DNA of 64,000 bases from an uncultured Selenomonadales bacterium (GCA_900315345.1 OMYP01000007.1:186001-250000); one strand, 5' to 3'. Positions 8,747 through 17,893 are shown, numbered from the stretch's first letter. The notes: generated by a model not told the origin, from the sequence alone. Numbers and translations: made by a program.

Positions 8747-9595
8747 ATGCATCAGTATTTATTTCATATCGGCGATTTTCCCATACGCATGTACGGGCTC
8801 ATGCTAACCCTGGCAATTTTTCTGGCTACAGGCACGGCTTATTTTCTGGCCCGGCAGGACGGGCGATGGCATGAACACGTACTGGACATTGGCATCTACG
8901 GAGGCTTTGCGGGACTCATTGGCGCCCGGCTGTGGGACGTATTTTTCTTTGACTGGAGCTATTACCAGGACCACCTGCTGGAGATCCCCTTTGTATGGCA
9001 AGGGGGCATGGCAGTACAGGGCGGCATGCTGGCGGGACTGGCAACCGGAATTATTTACTGCAAGCTGCACAAGATCGACTGGCTGGCCCTGGCGGATATC
9101 GTGTGCCCTGCTATGATCCTGGGCCAGGCTGTAGGACGGATGGCAAACCTTTTGAACGGAGATGCCTTCGGCGCCCCTACCGGCGGCGACTTCGGCATTA
9201 TCTACCCGGAAGGGACTCTGGCCCGGGCCACTTACGGTACCCAGCCCCTCTGGCCGGCGGAAGTGTGGGAAGGGCAGCTGGATGTTGTGGTATTTGCCCT
9301 GCTCCTTGTTTTCCGTGCCTTTCCCCATGCAAAAGGACAGGCCCTTTGCCTGTACGGTTTTTTATATTCGTTAGAACGGTTCTGTCTGGAATTTCTCCGG
9401 GGCGATTATGCGGAGCCCTGGCTTTTCGGCCTTACCAGCGCCCAGGCCACCAGCGCCGGATTTATGCTGGTCTGCGTCGGTTTCTTCGTGTATTTCGGCG
9501 TATTGGCAAAAAATAATCCGGACCGGATCATGGAGCCTGGCAGTGCACTGGAAAAAGCAGCTGGCGATAATAGCGAAAAGAAGAAACATCGTTAA
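8747..9595 (+). CDS. lgt: Prolipoprotein diacylglyceryl transferase
   Basis: The protein has 282 residues and seven membrane segments, and transfers diacylglycerol from phosphatidylglycerol to the lipobox cysteine of prolipoproteins. The Lgt signature is present as GRMANLLNGDAFG, which includes the essential Arg and Asn; Asp replaces the usual Glu. The HGG-type loop reads WQGGMAVQGG, with Gln where E. coli has a functionally important His; other lineages also vary here. The C-terminal 25 residues are charged. Lipoprotein substrates in this window include HtrA and the ABC binding protein. Confidence 0.93.
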   Translation: MHQYLFHIGDFPIRMYGLMLTLAIFLATGTAYFLARQDGRWHEHVLDIGIYGGFAGLIGARLWDVFFFDWSYYQDHLLEIPFVWQGGMAVQGGMLAGLATGIIYCKLHKIDWLALADIVCPAMILGQAVGRMANLLNGDAFGAPTGGDFGIIYPEGTLARATYGTQPLWPAEVWEGQLDVVVFALLLVFRAFPHAKGQALCLYGFLYSLERFCLEFLRGDYAEPWLFGLTSAQATSAGFMLVCVGFFVYFGVLAKNNPDRIMEPGSALEKAAGDNSEKKKHR

Positions 9596-9684
9596 AACAT
9601 TTACGAAAAGGATTCTGAAAAAACGCGTTAACGGTCACTGCATAAATGTTTCCCGAAAACTTTTTCAAATTCATGAAAAAAGTA

Positions 9685-9713
9685 TTGACATTTTCAAAAG
9701 ATTGCGCTATTAT
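9685..9713 (+). promoter_or_regulatory. Consensus promoter of the tRNA-Gln / tRNA-Glu unit
   Basis: TTGACA at 9685-9690, a 17-bp spacer and TATTAT at 9708-9713. The first tRNA begins 14 bp after the -10. Confidence 0.88.
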
Positions 9714-9727
9714 AAACAGGTAGTCAC

Positions 9728-9801
9728 TCCGGGATGGTGTAATGGTAGCACAGGAGATTCTGGATCTTCTTGTCTGGGTTCGAGCCCTAGTCCCGGAGCC
9801 A
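9728..9801 (+). tRNA. tRNA-Gln (anticodon CUG)
   Basis: 74 nt including an encoded CCA. The acceptor stem is TCCGGGA / TCCCGGA, and the anticodon stem GGAGA / TCTTC encloses a loop with CTG. The T-arm CTGGG-TTCGAGC-CCTAG is intact. CTG reads CAG codons. The window also encodes GatCAB, which would convert Glu-tRNA-Gln to Gln-tRNA-Gln. Confidence 0.93.
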
Positions 9802-9812
9802 TTTTTTTATAT

Positions 9813-9887
9813 GGCGCCATGGTCAAGAGGTCAAGACGTCGCCCTCTCAAGGCGAAATCATGGGTTCAATTCCCATTGGCGCTGCCA
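9813..9887 (+). tRNA. tRNA-Glu (anticodon CUC)
   Basis: 75 nt with encoded CCA. The acceptor GGCGCCA pairs with TGGCGCT (one G-U), and the anticodon stem TCGCC / GGCGA encloses CTCTCAA, anticodon CTC for GAG. It lies 11 bp after tRNA-Gln in the same transcript. Confidence 0.93.
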
Positions 9888-9895
9888 GATAAAAA

Positions 9896-9932
9896 CAACT
9901 CCGATATCCAATAAGGATACCGGAGTTTTTTA
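9896..9932 (+). terminator. Terminator of the tRNA unit
   Basis: AACTCCG-ATATCC / GGATAC-CGGAGTT stem followed by T6. Confidence 0.85.
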
Positions 9933-10032
9933 TTTACTGTGTTTCTTTATTTATTGCGGCAGCTCTGTCCCGGCTGCCGGAAAGTTTCAACTTCCTGCTG
10001 CCAAACAGTCGCCACTTTCGGGGACGCTTCCA

Positions 10033-10851
10033 TTATTTTTTCTCTGTCAGCCCTGCGTTCATACTGCCGCTGCGGAATCCGGCCAAATCAACGGTCACGT
10101 AATAAAATCCAAGTTCGTTGAGCCGTTTCAGTATTTTTGTCCGGGTACTGGTTTGGGTCATCAGAGTTATCTGGGAAGGTTCCACTTCAATACGGGCCAG
10201 AGTTCCGTAACTGCGCACCCGGATGTGGGAAAATCCCAGTTTTTCAATGAACTCTTCCGCCTGTTCCACCCGGGCCAGTTTTTCCGGAGTAATGGGCTCA
10301 CCGTACTGGATGCGGGAGGCAAGGCAGGCATAAGAAGGTTTGGAAGCAGTAAACAACCCCATCTCCCGGCTCAGCTTGCGAATTTCTTCTTTCGTAAGCC
10401 CGGCTTCCATCAGAGGGCTCCGCACCCCCAGCTCGGCCAGCGCTTTATGCCCCGGACGATAGTCGCTGGCGTCATCAGCATTGCTTCCATCAGCAATATT
10501 GGTAAAGCCTTCCATTTCCGCAAAAGTACGTATACTGGAAAAAATTTCTTTTTTACAATGGTAACAACGATCCGGACCGTTAGCCACGAATCCGGGAATA
10601 CTCATCTGGTCCACGTCGATATATCTGTGTTTCACTCCCAGCCGCTGGGCAAAACGCTGGGCGTCGTCCTTTTCCCGTTCCGCATAGCTGATGGAGGTTA
10701 CCGTTACCGCCAGCAGCTTCACATGGTACAGCCGGGCCGCAACCGCCAGCAGCAAAGCAGAATCCACACCGCCGCTGAAGGCTATGACCACATTTCCCAT
10801 CTCTTCCAGTATCTGTTCTAATTTTTTTCGTTTTCCATCCAGCGCATTCAT
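10033..10851 (-). CDS. larE: LarE-type ATP-dependent sacrificial sulfur transferase
   Basis: The protein has 272 residues. The N-terminal PP-loop ATPase motif is FSGGVDSALLL (about residues 25-35). Further conserved segments are CYHCKKE, DGSNADD and SYACLASRI; the Cys in the last corresponds to the catalytic cysteine of LarE. LarE donates sulfur during synthesis of the nickel-pincer nucleotide cofactor of lactate racemase. No larA, larB or larC is in the window, so the partners lie elsewhere or the protein serves another NPN enzyme. GAGGT precedes the ATG. Confidence 0.88.
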   Translation of the reverse strand: MNALDGKRKKLEQILEEMGNVVIAFSGGVDSALLLAVAARLYHVKLLAVTVTSISYAEREKDDAQRFAQRLGVKHRYIDVDQMSIPGFVANGPDRCYHCKKEIFSSIRTFAEMEGFTNIADGSNADDASDYRPGHKALAELGVRSPLMEAGLTKEEIRKLSREMGLFTASKPSYACLASRIQYGEPITPEKLARVEQAEEFIEKLGFSHIRVRSYGTLARIEVEPSQITLMTQTSTRTKILKRLNELGFYYVTVDLAGFRSGSMNAGLTEKK

Positions 10852-10945
10852 AAAGAGTACCTCTTACACAGTTACAAAACGCCTGCATTCATCTAACGCT
10901 TTTACACAATTACCCAAAACATTTCATCATCAGAATGCCGAAAAT

Positions 10946-11701
10946 CTATTTTAAAATACTCCGCAGGAAGCTTTGGAGCCGTTCATTTTTCGGATGCTCA
11001 AAAATATCTTCCGGCACACCCTGCTCCTGGATATAACCATCAGCCATGAACAATACTTTCGTGGCCACTTCCCGGGCAAAGCCCATTTCGTGGGTCACCA
11101 CTACCATGGTCATATGGTCTTCTGCCAGGTTCCGCATGGTCTTCAGCACTTCCCCCGTCAGTTCCGGATCCAGAGAAGAAGTAGGCTCATCAAAGAGCAT
11201 GATATCCGGTTTCATGCAAAGGGCCCGGGCAATAGCCACCCGCTGCTGCTGGCCCCCGGAAAGACGCAGTGGATACTGGTCTCGTTTGTCCAAAAGTCCA
11301 ACCTTTTCCAGCAAAACTTCCGCTTCCTTCTGTACTTCCGCCGGGTTCCGCTTCTGCACGTGGACCGGGGCCTCCATCAGGTTTTCCAGAACCGTCATAT
11401 GAGGGAACAGGTTGAACTGCTGGAACACCATCCCCATCTTACATGCGATCCGGGAAGAATCTTCCGCGTAGTTCACGTTTCCCTTTTCATCTGTGCTGGC
11501 CAGGGTTTCCCCGTCAATGAGGATCGTTCCCTTATTGATGGTTTCCAGTTTGTTAAGGCAGCGAAGGAACGTGCTCTTCCCGCCGCCGGAGGGTCCGATG
11601 ATGGCCACCACTTCGCCTTCGTCTACGGTCATGTCAATGCCCTTCAGCACTTCCAGGTCTTCAAAATTTTTGCAGATATTTTTTGCCTCTATCTTACGCA
11701 T
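10946..11701 (-). CDS. Polar amino-acid ABC transporter, ATP-binding subunit (GlnQ type)
   Basis: The start at 11701 ([13 protein letters not shown]) has GGAG at the right distance; a start five codons upstream is less likely. It has 251 residues with Walker [11 protein letters not shown]-loop [17 protein letters not shown], signature [15 protein letters not shown] and Walker [13 protein letters not shown], which is classic GlnQ/HisP sequence. With the permease (11831-12481) and the binding lipoprotein (12629-13408) it forms a complete importer for a polar amino acid. All three genes are on the minus strand under the promoter at 13442-13470. Confidence 0.92.
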   Translation of the reverse strand: MRKIEAKNICKNFEDLEVLKGIDMTVDEGEVVAIIGPSGGGKSTFLRCLNKLETINKGTILIDGETLASTDEKGNVNYAEDSSRIACKMGMVFQQFNLFPHMTVLENLMEAPVHVQKRNPAEVQKEAEVLLEKVGLLDKRDQYPLRLSGGQQQRVAIARALCMKPDIMLFDEPTSSLDPELTGEVLKTMRNLAEDHMTMVVVTHEMGFAREVATKVLFMADGYIQEQGVPEDIFEHPKNERLQSFLRSILK

Positions 11702-11830
11702 AATGTACTCCGTCAATGTTTGCTTCCAAAATTTTATCTGCCAGAAAAAACTTAATGAAAGCTAAAATTTTTATTCATGATTGCAAAATGTTTTCGTCAA
11801 CTCAATAGAAATCAGCCAGTGCAAAATATT

Positions 11831-12481
11831 TCAGTCCCATCTTGCAAAATGTTTTTCCAGTTTATTAAAGCCGTATGTTAAAATCAGCGTCATCACCAGG
11901 TAGAAAACGCCGGCCACTACGAAAGGCATAATATTAAAGTCACGCTGCACCAGGTTCCTGGTGGTACGGAGCAGATCGTTCATAGCCAAAACGTAAATTA
12001 ACGAAGTATCTTTTACCAGGGTGATGGTCTCGTTGCTGACAGGAGGTAAAATAATTTTAAATACCTGGGGCAGTATGATCCGCCGCATGGTCTGCACATA
12101 ATTCATGCCCAACGTTTTTGCAGCTTCGTACTGGCCTTTGGGAATGGCCTGGATGCCGGCCCGGAAAATTTCACAGAAGTATGCGCCATAGTTCAGTACG
12201 AAAGCCAGCACTGCCGCCGGGAAATCGTCCAGCCGCACGCCGATGACCGGGATGAAAGGAAGACCGAAATACACAAACAGAAGCTGCAGCATCAGGGGCG
12301 TGCCCCGCAGCACATATACGTAAGCCGCCACAATGTTACGCAGCACCGTAAAAGAAGATACCCGGCAGAAAGCCAGCAGAATCCCTAAAGGAATCGCAAG
12401 AACAATGGTAATGAAGAACAGCCGTAACGTATCTACCGTTCCCATCAGCATCTGGGGAATAATCGAAATAATATAGTCCAT
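11831..12481 (-). CDS. Polar amino-acid ABC transporter, permease subunit
   Basis: The start at 12481 (MDYIISIIPQML) is chosen because GGAG lies about 8 bases upstream; this gives 216 residues. It has about five membrane segments and the EAA loop (QYEAAKTLGMNYVQTMRRIILPQ) that docks on the ATPase. VLRGTPLMLQLLF near residue 60 is typical of the HisM/GlnP family. About 130 bp separate it from the ATPase gene, still on one strand. The amino acid transported is not determinable. Confidence 0.92.
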   Translation of the reverse strand: MDYIISIIPQMLMGTVDTLRLFFITIVLAIPLGILLAFCRVSSFTVLRNIVAAYVYVLRGTPLMLQLLFVYFGLPFIPVIGVRLDDFPAAVLAFVLNYGAYFCEIFRAGIQAIPKGQYEAAKTLGMNYVQTMRRIILPQVFKIILPPVSNETITLVKDTSLIYVLAMNDLLRTTRNLVQRDFNIMPFVVAGVFYLVMTLILTYGFNKLEKHFARWD

Positions 12482-12628
12482 ATAACGCTCCGTCAAATAA
12501 CACGCAAAGGCCGGTGGCAAAAACCATCGGCCCTGCTGTTATTTTTAATGTAATACACCGCCTGAATGCCAGCTTCAGCATTTTCTGATAACTGACAAAC
12601 CTTCGTAAAGATTTTTAATTACAATCTT

Positions 12629-13408
12629 TTATTTTTTATCGTCATACCGGGTGATATCGGTACCGAACCACTGCATGGAAATCTTTTTGCAGGTGCCGTC
12701 TTTTTTCATTTCATCCAGCACTTTGTCGATGCGGGCCGCAAATTCTTTGTCGTCCTTGCGGAAACCAACGCCTACAACTTCTTTGCCCAGGTCTTCTTTC
12801 AGCACTCTGTATTTGTCAGGGGCTTTTTTCATGTAATAACGAACCAGGATTTCATCTACAACCAGTGCGTCCAGACGGCCGGAGTCAATATCCAGGAACG
12901 CAGCGGCGAAGTCAGGATATTTTTTGTATTCTTTCAGGCCTTTGCGCAGGTCCGCATATTTGCCGTCCAGCAGGTAGCTGCCGGTAGAGTCGTCCTGCAC
13001 GCCAACGGTCTTGCCTTTCAGATCCGCAATGGTCTGGATGTTGGATTTTACAGGAACTGCCACAACCTGGCTGTTGTTGATATAAGGCTTGGAGAACTGA
13101 ATTACTTTTTCCCGTTCCGGATTGATGGTGAAGCAGTTCCAGATGGCGTCGATACGCTTGCCGTTCAGTTCTGCTTCCTTGGCGCTCCAGTCAATAGGCT
13201 TGAATGTAACTTCCATACCGGCGCGCTTGCAGGCTTCCCGGGCCAGGTCGATGTCAAAGCCCACGATTTCATTCTTTTCATTGCGGAAGCCCATAGGAGC
13301 AAAGTTGTCGTCCAGGCCGATGACCATCTTTTTGGGACCGCTGTTGCCGCAGCCAACTACCAGCAGCATCATTAAAACTGAAAACAGTACAAGACAGATT
13401 TTTTTCAC
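12629..13408 (-). CDS. Amino-acid ABC transporter, substrate-binding lipoprotein
   Basis: The preferred start is GTG at 13408 (reading KKICLVLF next), because AGGAAGGGG lies just upstream. The ATG at 13429 is only a few bases from the predicted transcription start, so it could not have a ribosome site. This gives 259 residues with a lipobox LVVGC. The mature part is a type 3 periplasmic binding domain with GLDDNFAPMGF, VGFDIDLA and GKTVGVQDDSTG. It captures a polar amino acid for the permease and ATPase downstream. Confidence 0.92.
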   Translation of the reverse strand: MKKICLVLFSVLMMLLVVGCGNSGPKKMVIGLDDNFAPMGFRNEKNEIVGFDIDLAREACKRAGMEVTFKPIDWSAKEAELNGKRIDAIWNCFTINPEREKVIQFSKPYINNSQVVAVPVKSNIQTIADLKGKTVGVQDDSTGSYLLDGKYADLRKGLKEYKKYPDFAAAFLDIDSGRLDALVVDEILVRYYMKKAPDKYRVLKEDLGKEVVGVGFRKDDKEFAARIDKVLDEMKKDGTCKKISMQWFGTDITRYDDKK

Positions 13409-13441
13409 GGTGAAAAACCCCTTCCTCATTTAGATGAACTC

Positions 13442-13470
13442 ATTATACTTTATCTTGCTAAATTTGTAAA
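13442..13470 (-). promoter_or_regulatory. Promoter of the amino-acid ABC transporter operon
   Basis: Minus-strand TTTACA (13465-13470), 17-bp spacer, TATAAT (13442-13447). It fixes the transcription start near 13435 and so favours the GTG start of the binding-protein gene. Confidence 0.85.
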
Positions 13471-13499
13471 GAGGTGAAACGGAAATTTAAATTCCTTTT

Positions 13500-15476
13500 C
13501 TACCCTTCTTTTTCACTCAGTTCCATCCAGCGTTCCGTCAACGCTTCCAGCTCTTTTTCGATGTCGCCTAACTGTTCTGACAATTTGGCAATTTTTTCAA
13601 AATCGTTTCCGGCCAGCTCAATTTCCCGGGCAATCATTTTGCTTTCCGCTTCTTTGCCTGCAATTTTTTCTTCCAGTTTCTCCAGTTCTATTTTTTCACT
13701 GAAGGTGAGCCCGCTGCTTTTTTCCGTTAGGCTGGCAGGCAAACCGGTTTCAGTTTCAGAAAATTCCTCTTGCCTTCCATCCTTTTTATGATTGCCGCTT
13801 TTCTTCGACGCGTTCTTTAATTTAGTTTCAGTTTCCGCTTCTTCCCGTTCTATTGTTTCCAGCCGTTTTATATTTTCGTAATCGCTGTACCCTCCCGGAT
13901 ACTGGCGCAGCACGCCTCCCTGTTCCACTGCAAAGATCCGCTTCGCAAAACGATCCAGAAAATACCGGTCGTGGGATACGGCAATCACAGCTCCGGCAAA
14001 ACTGTCCAGATATTCTTCCAACACGGAAAGGGTTGGGATGTCCAAATCATTGGTAGGTTCGTCCAGCAACAGTACATTAGGCGCTTCCATCAGCACATGG
14101 AGAAGATACAGACGCCGCTGCTCCCCGCCGCTTAATTTGCGGATGGGCACCCACTGGAGCTCCGGGGGGAACAGGAACCGTTCCAGCATCATGGCGGCGC
14201 TGATATAGGTCCCGTCGGCAGCCATCACATAATTTCCCGCGTCTTTTATATATTCCAGCACCCGCTGGTTTTCATCCGGGAACTCACTGTGCTGGGAAAA
14301 ATAACCGATCTTAACGGTTTGCCCAACCGTAACCTTTCCCGTATTGGGTTTGAACCGTCCGGCAATAATATCCATCAGGGAAGTTTTGCCCACGCCGTTG
14401 GACCCGATGATGCCCACCCGGTCGTCCCGCAGCAGGATGTAACTGAAGTCATGAATGTATTCGATGCCTTCGTAGATGCAGGAAACATGTTCCAGCTCCA
14501 CCACGGTCTTTCCCAGGCGGGTGGCAACAGAAGCAATTTCCAGTTCCTGATGATTTACTTTTTCTTTTGCAGCCGCTTCGATTTCCGCGAAACGCTCTAC
14601 TCGGTCCTTCTTTTTGGTGCGGCGTGCTTCCGCGCCCCGGCTGATCCAGGCCAGTTCCCGCCGGTAAATGTTCTGCAGCTTCCGGGCCGCCGCGTTTTCC
14701 AGTTCCCGGCGTTCCGCCCGCTTTTGCAGGAAACCGCTGTAGTTGGCCGTATACAAATAAGCTGTGCCGTTATCCAGTTCCAGGGTACGATTGATGACCC
14801 GGTCAAAGAAATACCGGTCATGGGTCACCATCAGCAGAGCCCCTTTCCGTTTCTGTAGCTGTTCTTCCAGCCAGGCCACGGTTTCGTTATCCATGTGATT
14901 GGTTGGTTCGTCCAAAATGAGAAGGTCCGAGGGACGGACCAGCACACCTGCCAGGGCCACCCGTTTCCGCTGGCCCCCGGACAAGGTCTTCATCTTCTGA
15001 TTAAAATCCGTAATCCCCAACCGGTTCAGCACTGCCTTTGCTTCGCTTTCCAGCTGCCAGGCAAAATTCTGGTCCATCTGCTGCTGGATAGCCATCAGCT
15101 TCTGCTGGATATTTTTATTTTCCGGATGAAGGGCCGTCTCTTCCAATACTTTTTCGTAATTTCTCAGCAGCGTCATCATGGGGGAATTCCCTTTAAAAAT
15201 CTGTTCAATGACAGAAGCCTCCGGCTCATAGGAAGGATTCTGCTCCAGATATTCGATGACGCAGGCGCCATTAGGCGCTACCTTTCCCGGTTCCCCCGTT
15301 TCCGGATCCCGGCCCCCGTCCATCTCCGCAATGTGCCGGAGCAGGGTGGACTTTCCCGTTCCGTTGATGCCGATGAGTCCGATCTTGTCGCCGGTTTCAA
15401 TATTAAAATTAACATTTTTAAAAAGGATGCGTTCCCCGTAACTGTGGGAAAGGTTTTCAATTGTTAAAAGCAACAT
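13500..15476 (-). CDS. ABC-F family ATPase (Uup-like)
   Basis: The protein has 658 residues and two ABC domains without membrane segments. Domain 1 has GINGTGKST, LSGGQRKRVALAGVL and LLILDEPTNHMD. Domain 2 has GSNGVGKTS, LSGGEQRRLYLLHVL and LLLDEPTNDLD. A linker of about 80 residues joins them. The C-terminal 100 residues, rich in Glu and Lys, form a coiled coil as in Uup, which argues for a housekeeping ribosome-associated ABC-F rather than an antibiotic-resistance type; the latter cannot be excluded. A hairpin at 15511-15538 lies in its upstream region. Confidence 0.88.
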   Translation of the reverse strand: MLLLTIENLSHSYGERILFKNVNFNIETGDKIGLIGINGTGKSTLLRHIAEMDGGRDPETGEPGKVAPNGACVIEYLEQNPSYEPEASVIEQIFKGNSPMMTLLRNYEKVLEETALHPENKNIQQKLMAIQQQMDQNFAWQLESEAKAVLNRLGITDFNQKMKTLSGGQRKRVALAGVLVRPSDLLILDEPTNHMDNETVAWLEEQLQKRKGALLMVTHDRYFFDRVINRTLELDNGTAYLYTANYSGFLQKRAERRELENAAARKLQNIYRRELAWISRGAEARRTKKKDRVERFAEIEAAAKEKVNHQELEIASVATRLGKTVVELEHVSCIYEGIEYIHDFSYILLRDDRVGIIGSNGVGKTSLMDIIAGRFKPNTGKVTVGQTVKIGYFSQHSEFPDENQRVLEYIKDAGNYVMAADGTYISAAMMLERFLFPPELQWVPIRKLSGGEQRRLYLLHVLMEAPNVLLLDEPTNDLDIPTLSVLEEYLDSFAGAVIAVSHDRYFLDRFAKRIFAVEQGGVLRQYPGGYSDYENIKRLETIEREEAETETKLKNASKKSGNHKKDGRQEEFSETETGLPASLTEKSSGLTFSEKIELEKLEEKIAGKEAESKMIAREIELAGNDFEKIAKLSEQLGDIEKELEALTERWMELSEKEG

Positions 15477-15504
15477 AGAAAGTTTTCCTTATCACATTTT
15501 CTTC

Positions 15505-15538
15505 AAAAAATTAGCCTGCTGTATTGTAAGCAGGCTAA
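15505..15538 (-). terminator. Terminator after the formate channel gene / possible leader hairpin of the ABC-F gene
   Basis: Minus-strand TTAGCCTGCT-tacaatac-AGCAGGCTAA followed by T6, ending about 29 bp before the ABC-F ATG. It terminates transcription from the channel gene, or could attenuate the ABC-F gene. Confidence 0.75.
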
Positions 15539-15558
15539 TAAACCAACATTTTCATTTC

Positions 15559-15610
15559 TTAAGGAAACACTGATTAAATGAGTTTGTCGAATTAATCAGC
15601 GGTTCCTTAA
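15559..15610. repeat. Short palindromic repeat (family 2), full copy
   Basis: The 52 bp have 19-bp arms, TTAAGGAAACACTGATTAA and TTAATCAGCGGTTCCTTAA, matching at 17 of 19 positions. Related copies are at 18578-18652, 37332-37385, 47595-47630 (half) and, more weakly, 16474-16520 and 54352-54425. All are intergenic. Confidence 0.8.
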
Positions 15611-15614
15611 GATT

Positions 15615-16427
15615 CTATTTTTTTCCGTAGCAATACCAGAAGATAAAGCTGACTGCAAGCCCGCCGATAATATTCCCAACGGTCACAGGCAACAGGTTCC
15701 CGGTGATAAAGCTGCCCCAGTTCAGAACGGAAAGGTTCACCCCTGCCTTTGCCGCCAGGGCCTGGTAGGCCGGGTTGGACGCGGCAAAAATTCCCGCAGG
15801 CACGTAGTATATATTGGCGATGCTGTGTTCAAAACCACAGGTAACAAAAAAGGCAACCGGCATATAGGCGCCGATGAAACGGCCAATGGCATCCTTCGCC
15901 CCCAGGCTGATGAGCACGCCTACGGTCACCAGAACGTTACAGAAAAAGCCAAGGCCTACGGCAGTCATAAACGGCAGGGAACTTTTGGCCGCCGCCACTT
16001 TCATGGCCGACACAGCGAAGCCGCCGCCGGATAAATTCAGACAGCCAAGGAACGCCATTCCCGCCGCCACTAAAACGGCACCGCAAAAGTTACCGATGTA
16101 CACCCAGAACCAGTTGCGAAGCATGGAACCGAAACCGGTCTTTCCTTCGAACACGGAAATGTTGATCAGCACGTTTCCCGTAAACAGTTCCGCGCCAGTT
16201 AAGATGACCATAGCCAGGCCAAAGGGGAACAGCAGGCCGCTGACCATTTTGGACAGGCCTGCGTTGGTAATGGCATGGGAAGCCGTACTGGCCGTTGCGC
16301 CCCCCATGGCGATGAGGAAGCCGGCCAACATTCCCAGCAACAGCATTTTACCGACCGGCAGCGACGCTTTCTTCACGCCGGCATTGGCATAGTTTTCCGT
16401 AAACTCAGCAGGAGTAAATAAATTCAT
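15615..16427 (-). CDS. Formate/nitrite transporter family channel (FocA/NirC)
   Basis: The start at 16427 (MNLFTPAEFTENYANAG) is chosen for its GAGGAA ribosome site; the longer frame adds 14 residues without one. It has 270 residues and six membrane segments, the FNT pentamer size. Family features include GLLFPFGLAMVILTGAELFTGN and FFVTCGFEHSIANIYYVP. In a fermenter the likely role is formate export or re-uptake. No pyruvate formate-lyase gene is visible here, and the substrate (formate, nitrite or hydrosulfide) is inferred only. Confidence 0.9.
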   Translation of the reverse strand: MNLFTPAEFTENYANAGVKKASLPVGKMLLLGMLAGFLIAMGGATASTASHAITNAGLSKMVSGLLFPFGLAMVILTGAELFTGNVLINISVFEGKTGFGSMLRNWFWVYIGNFCGAVLVAAGMAFLGCLNLSGGGFAVSAMKVAAAKSSLPFMTAVGLGFFCNVLVTVGVLISLGAKDAIGRFIGAYMPVAFFVTCGFEHSIANIYYVPAGIFAASNPAYQALAAKAGVNLSVLNWGSFITGNLLPVTVGNIIGGLAVSFIFWYCYGKK

Positions 16428-16465
16428 AAAATGGTTCCTCTTCGATTTTTTCAAAATGCCGGAAA

Positions 16466-16520
16466 ACACAGTGTTTCCTTAATGAAACACTGTGTTAACA
16501 TAAACTCATTTAATCGGTAT
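16466..16520. repeat. Perfect 12-bp inverted repeat with a rearranged family-2 element
   Basis: AACACAGTGTTT and AAACACTGTGTT form perfect arms around 8 bases (16466-16497). The following AACTCATTTAATCGG is the reverse complement of part of the family-2 repeat. It lies between the nucleoside hydrolase and formate channel genes. Confidence 0.6.
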
Positions 16521-16524
16521 CCGG

Positions 16525-17640
16525 TTACATTTTATCAAATGCAGTGGTCAGCATTTTCATAACTTTCTTGCGATCGATCTTCTGCACGATGTGGGCTTTC
16601 TGTGTGCCCGGAGGCGGCGTGCCGGGGAAGGCTACCGTCTGCCCGTAGGAAATGGAATAGGTATCATTTACATCGATGGGCATGAACACTTCGTGGGTGA
16701 TGATGGAAGGATCCAGCACATAGCCGGCAGCCAGCACGTCCCAAATAAAGTTCTTGTGGTCTTTATTCTTACGGAACAGGTCCGTCATGTAATGACGTTC
16801 CCACATATCTTTGAATACGGGGTTCTTGATGCGTTTTTCCAGATTTTTGAAATCTTTATAAGTGATGGGTTCGTTCTCGCACACATCCAGCGGGAAGAAG
16901 GTCTGCTTCGGCCAGTCGGCCCGGTACACCTTTTTCGCTGCTTCCGGGTCCAGCCAAACATTAAATTCCGCTGTAGGCGTGGTGTTGCCTGCATGGAGGA
17001 ACGCGCCTGCCATGTACACGATTTCCTTGGACAGGGACGCGATGGACGGATCCTTTTCCAGTGCTTTGGCCAGGTTACCGCCGGTGCCGATGGCAACTAC
17101 CGTAATTTTATGAGGATTTTCTTTAATGGTACGGATGATGTAATCGCTGGCGTCGCCGTCTTTGGGACCGATGGTGGGTTCGCTCTTATACCGGGTGCGG
17201 TAGGATTCTTCCCAGGAAGCCGGTTCCGGATAGCTGCAGGAACCCATGTAGGTTTCATGGCCGTAACCGAAATTTTTCCGTTCTTCCATAATATTTTCCA
17301 TACGTCCCGGACGGGTGGGCCGGTTCACCCCAACATAAACCGGAATATCCGTGCGGCCCAGGCCTTCCAAATGGCGGATGGCGCTGGCGGTTCCGTCTTC
17401 CGCCCAGCTGTTGCCGATGACAATGGTAATACCTTTCAGGTCCACCTTGGGGGAAGTAGCCAGCATGACCATAGCCACGCCGTCGTCAAACAGGTCCACC
17501 ATGTCCGCGTCCAAAATTACCGGAATTTTTTCCGGGGCTTTGCTTACAGGCGGTTTCGCTGCCGCGGCAAACACCGTAGCCGTTGAACCGATCAGCGCAA
17601 TAGCGCAGGTAGTCTGCACAAACCGTTTCCAATTTTTCAT
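16525..17640 (-). CDS. Exported nucleoside hydrolase
   Basis: The start at 17640 has GGGAGG upstream; the longer frame to 17727 is unsupported. It has 371 residues and begins with a signal peptide (MKNWKRFVQTTCAIALIGST, then ending near VFAAAA). The calcium-binding catalytic motif of inosine/uridine-preferring nucleoside hydrolases is present as LDADMVDLFDDG, a spaced form of the usual DTDPGxDD. Other conserved segments are TIVIGNS and VAIGTGGNLAKAL. It cleaves N-glycosidic bonds of nucleosides, here probably in the periplasm. A secreted 5'-nucleotidase is encoded at 58865-60481, so the two could act in series on extracellular nucleotides. Confidence 0.85.
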   Translation of the reverse strand: MKNWKRFVQTTCAIALIGSTATVFAAAAKPPVSKAPEKIPVILDADMVDLFDDGVAMVMLATSPKVDLKGITIVIGNSWAEDGTASAIRHLEGLGRTDIPVYVGVNRPTRPGRMENIMEERKNFGYGHETYMGSCSYPEPASWEESYRTRYKSEPTIGPKDGDASDYIIRTIKENPHKITVVAIGTGGNLAKALEKDPSIASLSKEIVYMAGAFLHAGNTTPTAEFNVWLDPEAAKKVYRADWPKQTFFPLDVCENEPITYKDFKNLEKRIKNPVFKDMWERHYMTDLFRKNKDHKNFIWDVLAAGYVLDPSIITHEVFMPIDVNDTYSISYGQTVAFPGTPPPGTQKAHIVQKIDRKKVMKMLTTAFDKM

Positions 17641-17823
17641 CAGGTTGCCTCCCTTCGGATACTGAAACGTACCTAAATATTTTAAAATTTTGTTGCTTTC
17701 GCAAAATACTTGGGCAAGTAAACGCAAATTAATTTGTCTGAACGTTTACCAGCGCTTTTTTGAATCAGCGCTTCCTATAAAAATATTATACACGAAATCT
17801 TTAAATGACGCATTAGTTTTTAT

Positions 17824-17865
17824 GAAAAAAGAGATAGCCCCACAGCAACTATCTCTTTTTTCCTT
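17824..17865. terminator. Terminator between the amidase and nucleoside hydrolase genes
   Basis: AAAAAAGAGATAG and CTATCTCTTTTTT form a 13-bp stem around 11 bases. It is symmetric and works for the minus-strand amidase gene. Confidence 0.85.
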
Positions 17866-17893
17866 TTTGAAAGTCAAAAAACTTTTTTCGTTT

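Noticed and set aside
9742-10821. 359-codon plus-strand frame
   Set aside because: It runs through both tRNAs and the complement of larE, so it is a shadow frame.
13500-15476. Antibiotic-resistance ABC-F protein
   Set aside because: The C-terminal coiled coil and overall layout fit Uup-like housekeeping members better; resistance cannot be inferred.
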